Made by a program: the position numbers and the translations under genes. This document shows positions 8,211 through 16,428 of a stretch of 64,000 nucleotides of DNA, piece by piece. The notes beneath the pieces are model-generated. The model was not told the origin of the DNA. It made no database searches and saw only the letters and a list, made by a program, of their open reading frames with translations. Numbering within the stretch: position 1 is the first letter of the stretch; each line of letters begins with the position of its first letter. The stretch is from Oxobacter pfennigii (GTDB lineage Bacteria; Bacillota; Clostridia; Clostridiales; Oxobacteraceae): NCBI RefSeq assembly GCF_001317355.1, contig NZ_LKET01000021.1, positions 124,001 to 188,000 on the forward strand, given 5' to 3'.

Positions 8211-9698
8211 ATGAGTAAATCAATAATAATCATCGGAGCTGGCATGGGAGGAATGGCAGCAGGAGTATATGGCCAGATGAACGGATTTAAAACAAGGATA
8301 TATGAAATGCACCACCTTCCGGGAGGCCAGTGCACCTCCTGGAAACGTAAAGGCTACACCTTTGATGTATGTATACACCATCTCATGGGCTGCTCACAAA
8401 AGACAGGCATAAACCGGATTTGGGGAGAATTAGGAGCCATGCCCAGAGAGCTTGTATATACCAAGGAGATGGTAAGCGTCGTATCGCCGGAAGGGAAAAT
8501 GTTCTGTGATTATTATGATCCAGACCTGTTATCACAACATCTTAAAGAGATTTCGCCTGATGATTCCAAAGTAATCGATGAATATATAAATGGAATAAAG
8601 ACCTTTGGGGGGGTTGACCTGTGGGGAAGCATGATGCTGGGGAATATACTTGATATTGTAAAGATAATGCCCAAGGTTTTAAAGACCCTTAAATGGTTTA
8701 AACCTACTATGGCAGATTTCGCACAACGGTTTAAAAATCCATTTTTAAGAAAAGCCTTTCCCCTTCTGGTGTATTCCATGCCGGAAGCTCCTTTTGCGGT
8801 ACACCTGGCAAGGCATGGCAGCGGATATGCAAAGGATATAGCATGGCCTGTGGGAGCTTCGGCGGAATTTGCAGCATCCATTGCGAAGCATTACGAAAAG
8901 TTAGGCGGCAAGATATATTATCAGAAGAAGGTTGCAAGGATACTTACACAAAACAGCAAGGCTGTAGGGGTGGAGTTTTTAGACGGTAGCAGAGAATATG
9001 CCGATATTGTAATTTCAAATGCAGACGGAAGGAAAACCCTGCAAGATCTCTTGGAAGGAAAGTACCTTGACAAAAAGCTTGAGGAATATTGCAAGGAGCC
9101 GAAGGGTGAAACAAACTGGGCGGTTCATGTTTTCTTAGGTGTTGACAGGGATCTTTCAAATGAACCTTCAAGCCTCGTTATGCTTTTAGATCAACCGGTA
9201 ATAATTGCGGGGCATGAGCATCATTCTTTAGAGATGCAGCTATATGGCTTCGATAAAACCATGGCTCCTGATAATAAAGGGGTTATAAAGGCTGAATTGG
9301 TGGGAAGCTATTCCTACTGGAAAGAGCTGGCATCGGATAAAGCACTGTATGATGCCGAAAAGGAAAAGGTTGCATCGCAAGTAATAGATATTCTTGAAGG
9401 CTATTTTCACGGAATAAAAGACCAGGTTGAGGTAGTCGATGTGCCCACCCTTCTCACATGGGAGCGTTTTATGGGAGGAACCCATGGATTCGCAAATATA
9501 CCAAATAAAAAGGCAGATATTATAGGAAGCTTATTTAAGAACGAAGAAATGCTTGTTCCCGGTCTTGATAACTTTTATTTCGTGGGAGCATGGTCTACAT
9601 CAGCTGGAGCTTTGTTTGTAAACGCCCTTTCAGGCAAAAAAGCAATTCAGTATATTTGTAAAAAAGAGAGGCAAAAATTTATTATAAATAAAGTTTAA
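8211..9698 (+). CDS. CrtI-like NAD(P)/FAD-dependent oxidoreductase
   Basis: This 495-residue flavoprotein belongs to the phytoene desaturase-like amine oxidase superfamily (COG1233). The N-terminal Rossmann motif IIIIGAGMGGMAAG binds FAD, followed by the glutamate loop (RIYEMHHLPGGQCTSW). The C-terminal block NFYFVGAWSTSAGALFVNALSG closes the FAD site. Anaerobic Clostridia carry such proteins outside any carotenoid cluster, and no carotenoid gene is seen here, so the substrate is unknown. The start at 8211 is favoured by GGGGG 5 bases upstream; a TTG at 8199 is the alternative. It follows transaldolase by 35 bp. Confidence 0.8.
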   Translation: MSKSIIIIGAGMGGMAAGVYGQMNGFKTRIYEMHHLPGGQCTSWKRKGYTFDVCIHHLMGCSQKTGINRIWGELGAMPRELVYTKEMVSVVSPEGKMFCDYYDPDLLSQHLKEISPDDSKVIDEYINGIKTFGGVDLWGSMMLGNILDIVKIMPKVLKTLKWFKPTMADFAQRFKNPFLRKAFPLLVYSMPEAPFAVHLARHGSGYAKDIAWPVGASAEFAASIAKHYEKLGGKIYYQKKVARILTQNSKAVGVEFLDGSREYADIVISNADGRKTLQDLLEGKYLDKKLEEYCKEPKGETNWAVHVFLGVDRDLSNEPSSLVMLLDQPVIIAGHEHHSLEMQLYGFDKTMAPDNKGVIKAELVGSYSYWKELASDKALYDAEKEKVASQVIDILEGYFHGIKDQVEVVDVPTLLTWERFMGGTHGFANIPNKKADIIGSLFKNEEMLVPGLDNFYFVGAWSTSAGALFVNALSGKKAIQYICKKERQKFIINKV

Positions 9699-9807
9699 GT
9701 GCCGGATTAGAATATTCATGCTAAGTATAAAAATCTATGGGAATAAAACATATTCCGTTGAGAATACTAAGCATAAGCAGTATATCTTATGTTTAGAGAG
9801 GGAGCCT

Positions 9808-10092
9808 ATGGATAAGACAAAGAATTATAGAGAGCAAAATGTTGTATATTATGTACTTGGTATATTAGAGGTGCTGCTTGGATTGCGATTGCTGTTCAAG
9901 CTTTTGGGGGCCAATGCAAGCAGCGGTTTTGTAAGCTTCTTGTATTCATTGACAAGGATATTTATTGTGCCATTTCAGGGCATATTCAACATGGTGGCAT
10001 CCGACGGGGCTGTATTCGAACCGGCGACTGCGGTAGCTATGCTGATATATGCGATTATAGCCTATGGAGTGGTATATCTTTTAAGGTTGTAG
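9808..10092 (+). CDS. YggT family membrane protein
   Basis: This is a 94-residue membrane protein of the YggT family, with one hydrophobic helix near the N-terminus (YYVLGILEVLLGLRLLFKLLG) and one at the C-terminus, joined by a loop with the family pattern SLTRIFIVPFQGIF. YggT proteins are linked to division/osmotic functions, but the exact role is unknown. The start at 9808 is chosen because GAGGGAG precedes it; in-frame ATG 9718 would add 30 unsupported polar residues. An intrinsic terminator follows at 10108. Confidence 0.82.
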   Translation: MDKTKNYREQNVVYYVLGILEVLLGLRLLFKLLGANASSGFVSFLYSLTRIFIVPFQGIFNMVASDGAVFEPATAVAMLIYAIIAYGVVYLLRL

Positions 10093-10107
10093 AATATTTA
10101 AAAAAGT

Positions 10108-10141
10108 GCAGGGTGAAAGTTTTTAATCACTCTGCTTTTTT
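10108..10141 (+). terminator. rho-independent terminator after the yggT-like gene
   Basis: GCAGGGTG pairs with CACTCTGC (one G-T wobble) and is followed by TTTTTTT. Confidence 0.75.
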
Positions 10142-10257
10142 TATGTCCTTTGTACGCATGATAATTTACAAATTTATTTAAATCATAAAGGATATGGTAA
10201 ACAAATATAGAATAGTATATCCATTAAAATATTTCGGTGTTTGGAGGGAAGTTTAGT

Positions 10258-11043
10258 ATGGGAAAACAAATTAATCTTCTTTATTTTAGCGCTACGGATA
10301 CTACTGCAAAGGTTTTAAAGGGGATTGCACAGGGCATGGGAAGCCAGGCAAAAATATACGACATAACTTTGCCGTCAGGGAGAGAAAAAGAAATATCTTT
10401 TGACAAGAATGACCTGGTTATTGTAGGAGCACCGGTATATGCAGGCAGAATTCCGGCATTTATTACAGAGTATTTTTCAAAGGTCAAAGGTAATAATACA
10501 GCTGCCGTATTTATTGCACTTTACGGCAACAGGGATTATGACGACGCGCTTTTAGAATTAAAGGATACTTTCGAGAAAAACGGTTTTGTGAGTGTTGCTG
10601 CGGGAGCATTCATAGGTGAACATTCAATCAGTAGGAAAATAGCCTACAACAGACCGGACGAAGAGGATATAAAAATTGCCAATAATTTCGGTGCCGGAAT
10701 AATGGAAAAACTGGAGGCGGTAAGTGATTTAAGCAATATTCCGGCGATCGGGGTGAAGGGAAATTATCCCTATAGGGAGCTGCATCCCATGATACCTATA
10801 AAGCCGGATACCAACGACGACTGCATCTATTGCGGTATTTGCAGTGAAAGTTGTCCAATGGCCGCCATAAGCTTTGATGACCCCAAGGAAATAGATGATA
10901 CAAAATGCATAAGATGCAACAGCTGTGTTAAAAAATGTCCTCAAAATGCAAAGGAATTTAATAATGAGGAGATGAAAAAAAGAGCGGAAGTGATGATAGC
11001 AAATCTAGGACATATAAGGAAGGAGCCCGAATTATTCATTTAA
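10258..11043 (+). CDS. flavodoxin/ferredoxin fusion protein (EFR1 family)
   Basis: This 261-residue electron-transfer protein of the EFR1 family combines an N-terminal flavodoxin-like FMN domain (phosphate loop SATDTTAK at residues 11-18, VGAPVYAGRIP at 56-66) with a C-terminal bacterial-type 2[4Fe-4S] ferredoxin. The cluster ligands are Cys189, 192, 195, 199 and Cys217, 220, 223, 227, each set in CxxCxxCxxxCP form. It probably shuttles electrons between a flavin enzyme and ferredoxin-dependent partners in the cytoplasm. GGAGGG 9 bases before ATG 10258 fixes the start; an upstream ATG at 10237 overlaps that site. It is a single gene with a strong terminator after it. Confidence 0.92.
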   Translation: MGKQINLLYFSATDTTAKVLKGIAQGMGSQAKIYDITLPSGREKEISFDKNDLVIVGAPVYAGRIPAFITEYFSKVKGNNTAAVFIALYGNRDYDDALLELKDTFEKNGFVSVAAGAFIGEHSISRKIAYNRPDEEDIKIANNFGAGIMEKLEAVSDLSNIPAIGVKGNYPYRELHPMIPIKPDTNDDCIYCGICSESCPMAAISFDDPKEIDDTKCIRCNSCVKKCPQNAKEFNNEEMKKRAEVMIANLGHIRKEPELFI

Positions 11044-11111
11044 AAACATATTGAAAACGCCACTCCGCTGTAGCAACCTTAGATTGTTGTAGCCCGGGAA
11101 CGCTGTGTAAT

Positions 11112-11157
11112 AAAATTAATGCGCCAATCTCGGGCGCATTAATTTTATTTTTTTATA
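11112..11157. terminator. bidirectional intrinsic terminator
   Basis: AAAATTAATGCGCC and GGCGCATTAATTTT form a perfect 14-bp stem with a 7-base loop and T-run on the plus strand. The A-rich opposite side lets it also stop the converging UPF0316 gene, whose stop codon overlaps it. Confidence 0.9.
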
Positions 11158-11654
11158 AGACCGTATCCTCCATGAACCGTTTTTAAGTCGCTGGCAGAGA
11201 TGACAGCTCCGGGAATGGTCTTTGTTATTTGCTTAATCACTGAATTTTTCATTTTTCTTTGTATATGCAGAATAAGTATCTTTTTTTCTTCTTTCAGACC
11301 TTGTCCGCAAAGAACAGTAACTCCTATGCCCTGTTCTCTTAGGGTATTGCTGAGCTGTTCTTCTTCATCATTACTCACGATAACCTGAATGGTTACAAGG
11401 CCAATGGCCAGCTTTTCTTCGATAGTGGAGCCAAGGTAAATTCCAACGGCAAAACCAAGGGCATATACTACCATTTTAAATGGATCCTCTTCCACTCCTG
11501 TCAATACTGTGCTGGCTACTACAATCCATATTGAAATTTCAACAATTCCAATCAATGCACCGTAGACCTTTTCTCCTCTATTTACCAATACCGACCTTAA
11601 GGTCATTAAAGATACTTCAAATACCTTTGCACAGAATATTAACAAATAAAACAT
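11145..11654 (-). CDS. UPF0316 family membrane protein (DUF2179 domain)
   Basis: This 169-residue protein has three N-terminal hydrophobic helices (FYLLIFCAKVFEVSLMTLRS opens the first) and a soluble C-terminal DUF2179-type domain with VTIQVIVSNDEEEQLS. The motif SLMTLRSVLVNRGEK is the UPF0316 hallmark. The family function is unknown; the C-terminal domain is shared with the YitT family and may bind a small ligand. ATG 11654 has GGAG 8 bases upstream; the in-frame TTG at 11657 is less likely. It converges on the EFR1 gene at a shared terminator. Confidence 0.87.
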   Translation of the reverse strand: MFYLLIFCAKVFEVSLMTLRSVLVNRGEKVYGALIGIVEISIWIVVASTVLTGVEEDPFKMVVYALGFAVGIYLGSTIEEKLAIGLVTIQVIVSNDEEEQLSNTLREQGIGVTVLCGQGLKEEKKILILHIQRKMKNSVIKQITKTIPGAVISASDLKTVHGGYGLIKK

Positions 11655-11986
11655 CAATCTCGCTCCTTTACTATGTCCATATATAATAAATATAACATAT
11701 GTGTCAAACCGTTATTCATAAGATGAGGCAGCACATATTATCAATTTTATATTTTTTTAGATTATATAAAAATTTTGCCGCAACTTTGATTATTTATAAA
11801 TATTTTAGGGACAATATACAATTAATATGTTATAATTTTATCAAAGTATTTTATATAAATAAGTTAATTCAAACTTATATTAGCAGTTTAAAACATGAAC
11901 ACTATGTTAAAAGCATGAACTATACGACATCATACATGTTGAAATAACTGCACTTTAGGGGTAAAACAAATTTTGGAGGGATGTAT
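11655..11986. other. AT-rich intergenic region before the UDG-like gene
   Basis: This 330-bp gap contains the minus-strand promoter area of the UPF0316 gene on its left. On its right is a plausible plus-strand -10 (TATAAT near 11830) for the UDG-like gene. The open frame at 11699-11947 has no ribosome site and low-complexity AT-driven composition, so I do not call it. Confidence 0.4.
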
Positions 11987-13228
11987 ATGATAGTAAACCA
12001 TATCAATTATCCAGATGAAAATTTAAAAATTTACTGTAGATTGATTAACAAAGTTTTAACATTCAATCAAACATATGCGGACGAAAAATGCAGTTCCTGT
12101 CCTTTTTTCTATGGAACATCACAGGGAAGAGGGGTAGAGTGTTTCTGGGAGGAAAAAGACGAGTTAATGGAAAAAGAAATGATAGTTAAAGATCCCTATG
12201 AGGAATATATCAGGGTGTATAAGGCTATCGATGAAAAGAACAAGACATATAATAAAGACAGAAAAAAATTTATAAGAAAAAATAAAATACCAAAGGAGAT
12301 CATGGCTTTAAGGGAGCAGATAAAAGGATGCAGAATGTGCACTGAGAGCAAGGACAACAGAAAAGAAGGCCTTGTTAATCCTTTTGATATATTTGCAGAG
12401 GAAGAGTATCTGCAGCCCTACACCACAAACTACTGGACGGATTGGTGCTTTAACAGTCCAGCCGATATCGCCGTAATTGGTCAAGATTTGGGGACAATTT
12501 CAATTATAAGAGATTATGAAAAAAGGGGAAGGTGCCCTCAGGAAAACGAAATGCGGTGTAACCTTGAGGAAGGCATAAAACATATAAACTGCACGGACAA
12601 AACTATTCTTTTAAATTCCGTTATGTGTATCAAAGAAGGAAGCGCTTGCAAAATCGACAACCATGATAATAATTATATAAGCAAATGCAAAAATATTGTA
12701 ATGAGGCATCTGGAGCTAGTAAAGCCTAAAATTGTGATAACCCTGGGCAAGGGTGTCACTCAAAAGTATTTGAATAATATAAAAAGGTCGGATACTTTTT
12801 ACAATCTTGTATCCCAGCCCTATTGGATTGCCGAGAAGCAATGGTTTATATTCCCCATGTATATACTTGGAGTCAAAGGAAAGCTGGGAAGACAGCATAT
12901 AAGAAGCATAAACAAGGAGATTTCCGAGGATTTTCTTACAGATTTCAACTTGGTAAAGAGACTGCTTATTTCATATTATGCCGGGATGTTCATACACAAT
13001 ATCAAATATGATGTTCTAATGCCGGATTCACTGGAAGAATACCTTCTAAACCCATTCCCCGAGCATTCCAATGAGGTAAAGACAATTTGCAACCTCATAA
13101 CCAATGGGACCTTCGGTCAAAGTTTGAATGAGTTAAAAAGCTTTGAAAAGACGGTAATTTATATATACAATCATTTAATCCAATCCTTTGAAAGCATTAA
13201 GGAAGGAAGCAATGCGCTGACACTATGA
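11987..13228 (+). CDS. uracil-DNA glycosylase-like protein with Fe-S type cysteines and an extra N-terminal domain
   Basis: The 413-residue protein carries a uracil-DNA-glycosylase-superfamily core from about residue 110. Cys115-x-x-Cys118 (GCRMC) opens the core, ADIAVIGQDLG (159-169) replaces the family-4 motif I GEAPG, LLNSVMC (208-214) is the second strand, and Cys221/Cys234 followed by VKPKIVITLGKGV match the second cysteine pair and downstream strand of 4Fe-4S family-4/5 enzymes. The N-terminal 100 residues have their own CSSCPF cysteine pair (35/38), and the C-terminal 100 residues are unassigned. Catalysis on uracil is uncertain because motif I differs. The start at 11987 has GGAGGG at ideal distance. 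Confidence 0.7.
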   Translation: MIVNHINYPDENLKIYCRLINKVLTFNQTYADEKCSSCPFFYGTSQGRGVECFWEEKDELMEKEMIVKDPYEEYIRVYKAIDEKNKTYNKDRKKFIRKNKIPKEIMALREQIKGCRMCTESKDNRKEGLVNPFDIFAEEEYLQPYTTNYWTDWCFNSPADIAVIGQDLGTISIIRDYEKRGRCPQENEMRCNLEEGIKHINCTDKTILLNSVMCIKEGSACKIDNHDNNYISKCKNIVMRHLELVKPKIVITLGKGVTQKYLNNIKRSDTFYNLVSQPYWIAEKQWFIFPMYILGVKGKLGRQHIRSINKEISEDFLTDFNLVKRLLISYYAGMFIHNIKYDVLMPDSLEEYLLNPFPEHSNEVKTICNLITNGTFGQSLNELKSFEKTVIYIYNHLIQSFESIKEGSNALTL

Positions 13229-13433
13229 AGCACCTCATGATAAATAGAACGGGTCATTCCAGTGATGTTTAATCGTCAATGGATGGCCTGTTTTCTTTAT
13301 AAGTAATTTGTATAAGTTTTATAATGATTCATAAATTTGACATGTGACAACCCAAATAATATAATTAAGTTGTCGGTTAATCCAGAAGAGGGATGTGATA
13401 TTCATATAAATTTAAATATGAGAGGTGGATATA

Positions 13434-14420
13434 ATGAGTTTTAAAATAGGTCTTGTCTATGACAAGTCAAGGATGCCGGTAAGAAGCAACAGGGAGTCGG
13501 TTAAGGAGGATGAGCAGAAGAATATTACAAGGGACCGGGTAAGAGAGATCTTAAAGGAGAAATATGAAGTGCTGGACTTTGAGGCCGGTGAAGAGCTTGG
13601 TTATAAATTAAAGAATAACAAGGTGGATATGGTTTTCAACTTAAGCACCGGTATAAGGGGAGAGAGCCGTCAGGCACAGGTTCCGGCAATACTTGAAATG
13701 CTGGGTATACCATACATTGGTTCGGGGGTACTTGCTCACGCCATTGCTTTGGACAAGTCTATGGCAAAAAAAGCTTTTTTGTTTCATGGAATAAATACTC
13801 CTAAATTTCAGGTTGTAAAAGGGGATAACTTTGTTTTTGACAGAAGCTTAAACTTTCCTGTAATAGTCAAGCCTGCATGCGAAGGATCGGGCATCGGAAT
13901 TTATAAGGATAGCCTGGTTCATAATGAAAAGGAATTGAAAAATCAGGTGGATAAACTTCGTAGTGAATATAATCAAACCATACTTGTTGAAGAATTTATT
14001 ATAGGCCGTGAATTTACTTGCGGCATTATAGGAAACAGTGATGAAACGACGGTATTCCCCCTCATGGAAACTGACTTTTCCGATGTTCCAGAAGAATATG
14101 GCAGGTTTAATACCTTTGAAGTAAAATCAGATCACTGGCAGCTTGCAAAATATTATTGTCCTGCTGATGTAGACGAAATTTTAAGAAGTAAAATTGAAGA
14201 TGCAGCCATTGGTGCATATAATGCTCTTGGGTGCAGAGATTTTTCAAGAGTAGATATTATGGTAAAGGATAATACACCATATGTATTAGAGATAAATACC
14301 CTTCCGGGGCTAAAGGAAGGCTACAGCGATTTTGTAAGAATGGCAAATAAGGGCGGCATTGATTATGCTTCTTTAATATATAAGATTATTAATACAGCAA
14401 GAAAAAGGTGTGCAGTTTAA
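13434..14420 (+). CDS. D-alanine--D-alanine ligase-like ATP-grasp enzyme
   Basis: This 328-residue ATP-grasp ligase has the architecture of D-Ala-D-Ala ligase: an N-terminal FNLSTGIRGESRQAQVPAIL segment, the IPYIGSG substrate loop (92-98), the ATP-binding VIVKPACEGSGIGI (144-156), VEEFIIGREFTCG, and the metal-binding EINTLPG near the C-terminus. In true Ddl the first segment reads lHGxxGEDGxxQG, so this paralogue may ligate a different amino acid or peptide. AGAGGTGG precedes ATG 13434. It stands alone, away from murein genes, which supports a specialised role such as dipeptide or poly-amino-acid synthesis. Confidence 0.8.
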   Translation: MSFKIGLVYDKSRMPVRSNRESVKEDEQKNITRDRVREILKEKYEVLDFEAGEELGYKLKNNKVDMVFNLSTGIRGESRQAQVPAILEMLGIPYIGSGVLAHAIALDKSMAKKAFLFHGINTPKFQVVKGDNFVFDRSLNFPVIVKPACEGSGIGIYKDSLVHNEKELKNQVDKLRSEYNQTILVEEFIIGREFTCGIIGNSDETTVFPLMETDFSDVPEEYGRFNTFEVKSDHWQLAKYYCPADVDEILRSKIEDAAIGAYNALGCRDFSRVDIMVKDNTPYVLEINTLPGLKEGYSDFVRMANKGGIDYASLIYKIINTARKRCAV

Positions 14421-14523
14421 TTTTATATTTTTCGGCACTTTTTTTAAGCGAGGTTTTATGAAATCGCCTTGCATGATATAATTATTATAGTATTAACTCA
14501 GGAAGTGTCGAGGTGAAAAATCA

Positions 14524-15201
14524 ATGATGGATTATAATGTGATGAGGCTGCCGGAGTTGAATTTCCTGAAGCCCAATGAACAGACCACCTTCAGGAAACT
14601 GGTGGAGGAGATTGCAGAATGTAACGGGGCAATTGAAGAGCTTCGGATATATGAAGAAAAAAACGACAGGAATTGTCTGCTTCTAAGTGACGATGAGGTT
14701 GACAGGATAAGGTCAGAGTATAAGATAAAGCTCAACAGCGTTCTGGGAGAAATAATGGATATTGCCCAGACCTGTGCATCCCAGCTTTTTGTATTTGAAA
14801 GCTATGGTATAGATGTGCAAAAGCTCTTTGAAAAATATGCGGAGGATTTAAACCTGATTGAGCTGGAAAATCAGATAATTTTTCAGGTAAAGGATGGCTG
14901 CAGGTACATACATTTCAGCCCCAATGACATTACGGCAGGGTTGGAGAAAACCATGAATTGCATTATATTATCCATGGGGAGAATCGCCCAATTAGGTAAA
15001 TTCACCGGAGACAATGGTGAGGTACCTGTAATTGACAGAGAAACCTCAAATATTAAATATGTTTATGAGTTGTTTCAAATAATACAAAACTGCTTCAATC
15101 TTCTTGACAGTATACAAAATAAGTATCATATCAATATAGAAAAATTATTTGATGAACATGTAGACAAGCTTGTAAAAAAGGGTTATTGTAAACTCTCATA
15201 A
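14524..15201 (+). CDS. all-helical protein with a MazG-like motif, unknown
   Basis: I do not recognise this 225-residue protein with certainty. It is predicted entirely helical and looks like two copies of a similar half. The first has LVEEIAECNGAIEEL then EIMDIAQTCASQLF, giving the EExxE ... ExxD metal pattern of MazG-type nucleotide pyrophosphohydrolases, ending YGIDVQKLFEKYAEDL. The second has NCIILSMGRIAQLGKF and ELFQIIQNCFNLLDSIQNKYHINIEKLFDEHVDKL, with acidic ligands mostly lost. One degenerate and one possibly active half would form the usual MazG dimer-like bundle. No partner genes. A bidirectional terminator follows. Confidence 0.55.
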   Translation: MMDYNVMRLPELNFLKPNEQTTFRKLVEEIAECNGAIEELRIYEEKNDRNCLLLSDDEVDRIRSEYKIKLNSVLGEIMDIAQTCASQLFVFESYGIDVQKLFEKYAEDLNLIELENQIIFQVKDGCRYIHFSPNDITAGLEKTMNCIILSMGRIAQLGKFTGDNGEVPVIDRETSNIKYVYELFQIIQNCFNLLDSIQNKYHINIEKLFDEHVDKLVKKGYCKLS

Positions 15202-15210
15202 TCAGCTTAT

Positions 15211-15253
15211 AAATAATGCTGCTTTTAAAATTTTATAGCAGCATTATTTTTTA
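15211..15253. terminator. bidirectional intrinsic terminator
   Basis: AATAATGCTGC and GCAGCATTATT form an 11-bp stem around an A/T loop and end in a T-run. It lies between converging genes and overlaps the stop of the minus-strand gene. Confidence 0.85.
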
Positions 15254-15699
15254 CTCATTATTTTAATAATGATCATGCCTATCAATGCTCCTGAAAAGAA
15301 ACAGATTATGGGCAGCCATATTGGACCTAGCAGTATATTGCCGATTTTAAAGGTAGGCGAATATATAACACCTATAGTGCCTAAATAAGCGGATATAACA
15401 AAAGGCAGGAAAGAATATTTAATTTCGTCATCACCGGATTTTTTGTAAGCGTCCCAAATAGCAAAGATATAAATGCAGGGATAAAACATAAGCCATTGGT
15501 AATCAGTAGTATTGATGGCTGTTTCTATATCCCCGTAAAAGCTTAAAACAATGACCTTGTTCAAATTGGATTTTATATTGATAATCAATTCAAGAGCGAT
15601 AAATACCATGCCCTTTACAAGGTCTCCGTTGAGAAGCTGCCCAAAACCTGGAAAGGCAATGCTCCATAAAATTTTTTCAATATGACTGTCAGTCTTCAT
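15244..15699 (-). CDS. small membrane protein with a PGxGQ motif, unknown
   Basis: This is a 151-residue membrane protein with four hydrophobic stretches. The N-terminal block WSIAFPGFGQLLNGDLVKG has the PGxGQxxxG turn found in TM2-like and DUF5683/DUF6677-type small membrane proteins, and IYIFAIWDAYKK is the conserved end of its third helix. No enzymatic residues are visible. It starts at ATG 15699. The region upstream contains a dispersed palindromic repeat. The biological role is unknown. Confidence 0.65.
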   Translation of the reverse strand: MKTDSHIEKILWSIAFPGFGQLLNGDLVKGMVFIALELIINIKSNLNKVIVLSFYGDIETAINTTDYQWLMFYPCIYIFAIWDAYKKSGDDEIKYSFLPFVISAYLGTIGVIYSPTFKIGNILLGPIWLPIICFFSGALIGMIIIKIMSKK

Positions 15700-15785
15700 A
15701 ATAGCTTTATCTCATAACCATATAATTTATAAATGGTATCTCTTAAATGTAAAGTCTTCATATTCATTAGCCTCTCAGTAAGTAT

Positions 15786-15860
15786 TTGTATTATGTAATG
15801 AATTCTTCGGAATTCATTTTTGAAATATAATTTGCAGAGCAAATTGTATTATATAGTATT
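15786..15860. repeat. dispersed palindromic repeat, copy A
   Basis: Two adjacent hairpins: ATGAATTC-TTCG-GAATTCAT (perfect stem with a UUCG-type loop) and AATTTGC-aga-GCAAATT. The block is bounded by TATTATGTAATGAAT on the left and TTGTATTATATA on the right. A second block with the same two-hairpin plan and similar ends lies at 34759-34838. Together they look like a small palindromic repeat family. Confidence 0.55.
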
Positions 15861-15866
15861 TGCCAT

Positions 15867-16385
15867 TTGTCTCAACATATAAGCAGAATATTAAAAGAAG
15901 TTATAAGTAAAAATACAATAAACATTTTGGGGAAGAATGTTATAATTATTTCAAATATACAAATATATGCAAAGCAGGAGTTACCTGAAATGCCGGATAA
16001 GAAAAATTTTTCTGTAGATTACACAAAAATGTGTGAAAAAAATTATCTGCTTAAGTTTAATAAGATGCATAAAGGCAGGATGGAATTATCAGAGGGAGAT
16101 TATTTTTTACGTGACGGTATTGTCTTATTATCTAAAACAAGGCAGCTTTTGGGACCATCGGAAACCACTGCCTGGCTTCCAACAATGGAGGAATTATTGG
16201 ATATTTTAGGCTTGGCTAATATATCTGAGCTTGCAAAGCTAATTCAAAAATATTTGACAAACAGGAAAAAGTGCTTTGAGGAAATAGATGAAAAGGATGA
16301 TAAAGCAATGCTGCTTGCCATATACATGCATCTGAAGTTTAAAAAAATTTGGAGAGGGAACCAGTGGCTCGATGTTGAACTATAG
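15867..16385 (+). CDS. hypothetical protein, start uncertain
   Basis: This is an unrecognised soluble protein of 131 or 172 residues. The best ribosome site (CAGGAG, 9 bases before ATG 15990) would give a 131-residue product starting MPDKKNFSVDY; the longer frame starts at TTG 15867 just after the palindromic repeat and has no good ribosome site. The C-terminal half has LRDGIVLLSKTRQLLGPS, a tryptophan-containing segment WLPTMEELLDILG and a charged helical end. The composition is host-like. It is followed by the FMN reductase gene with 43 bp between stop and start, so they may be co-transcribed. I see no domain that gives a function. Confidence 0.5.
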   Translation: MSQHISRILKEVISKNTINILGKNVIIISNIQIYAKQELPEMPDKKNFSVDYTKMCEKNYLLKFNKMHKGRMELSEGDYFLRDGIVLLSKTRQLLGPSETTAWLPTMEELLDILGLANISELAKLIQKYLTNRKKCFEEIDEKDDKAMLLAIYMHLKFKKIWRGNQWLDVEL

Positions 16386-16428
16386 TCTTATAACTATAGT
16401 AAATTATAAAAATATAAGGAGGATGATT

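Noticed and set aside
11699-11947. 82-residue open frame in the gap before the UDG-like gene
   Set aside because: No ribosome site, A/T-driven composition and no plausible protein pattern.
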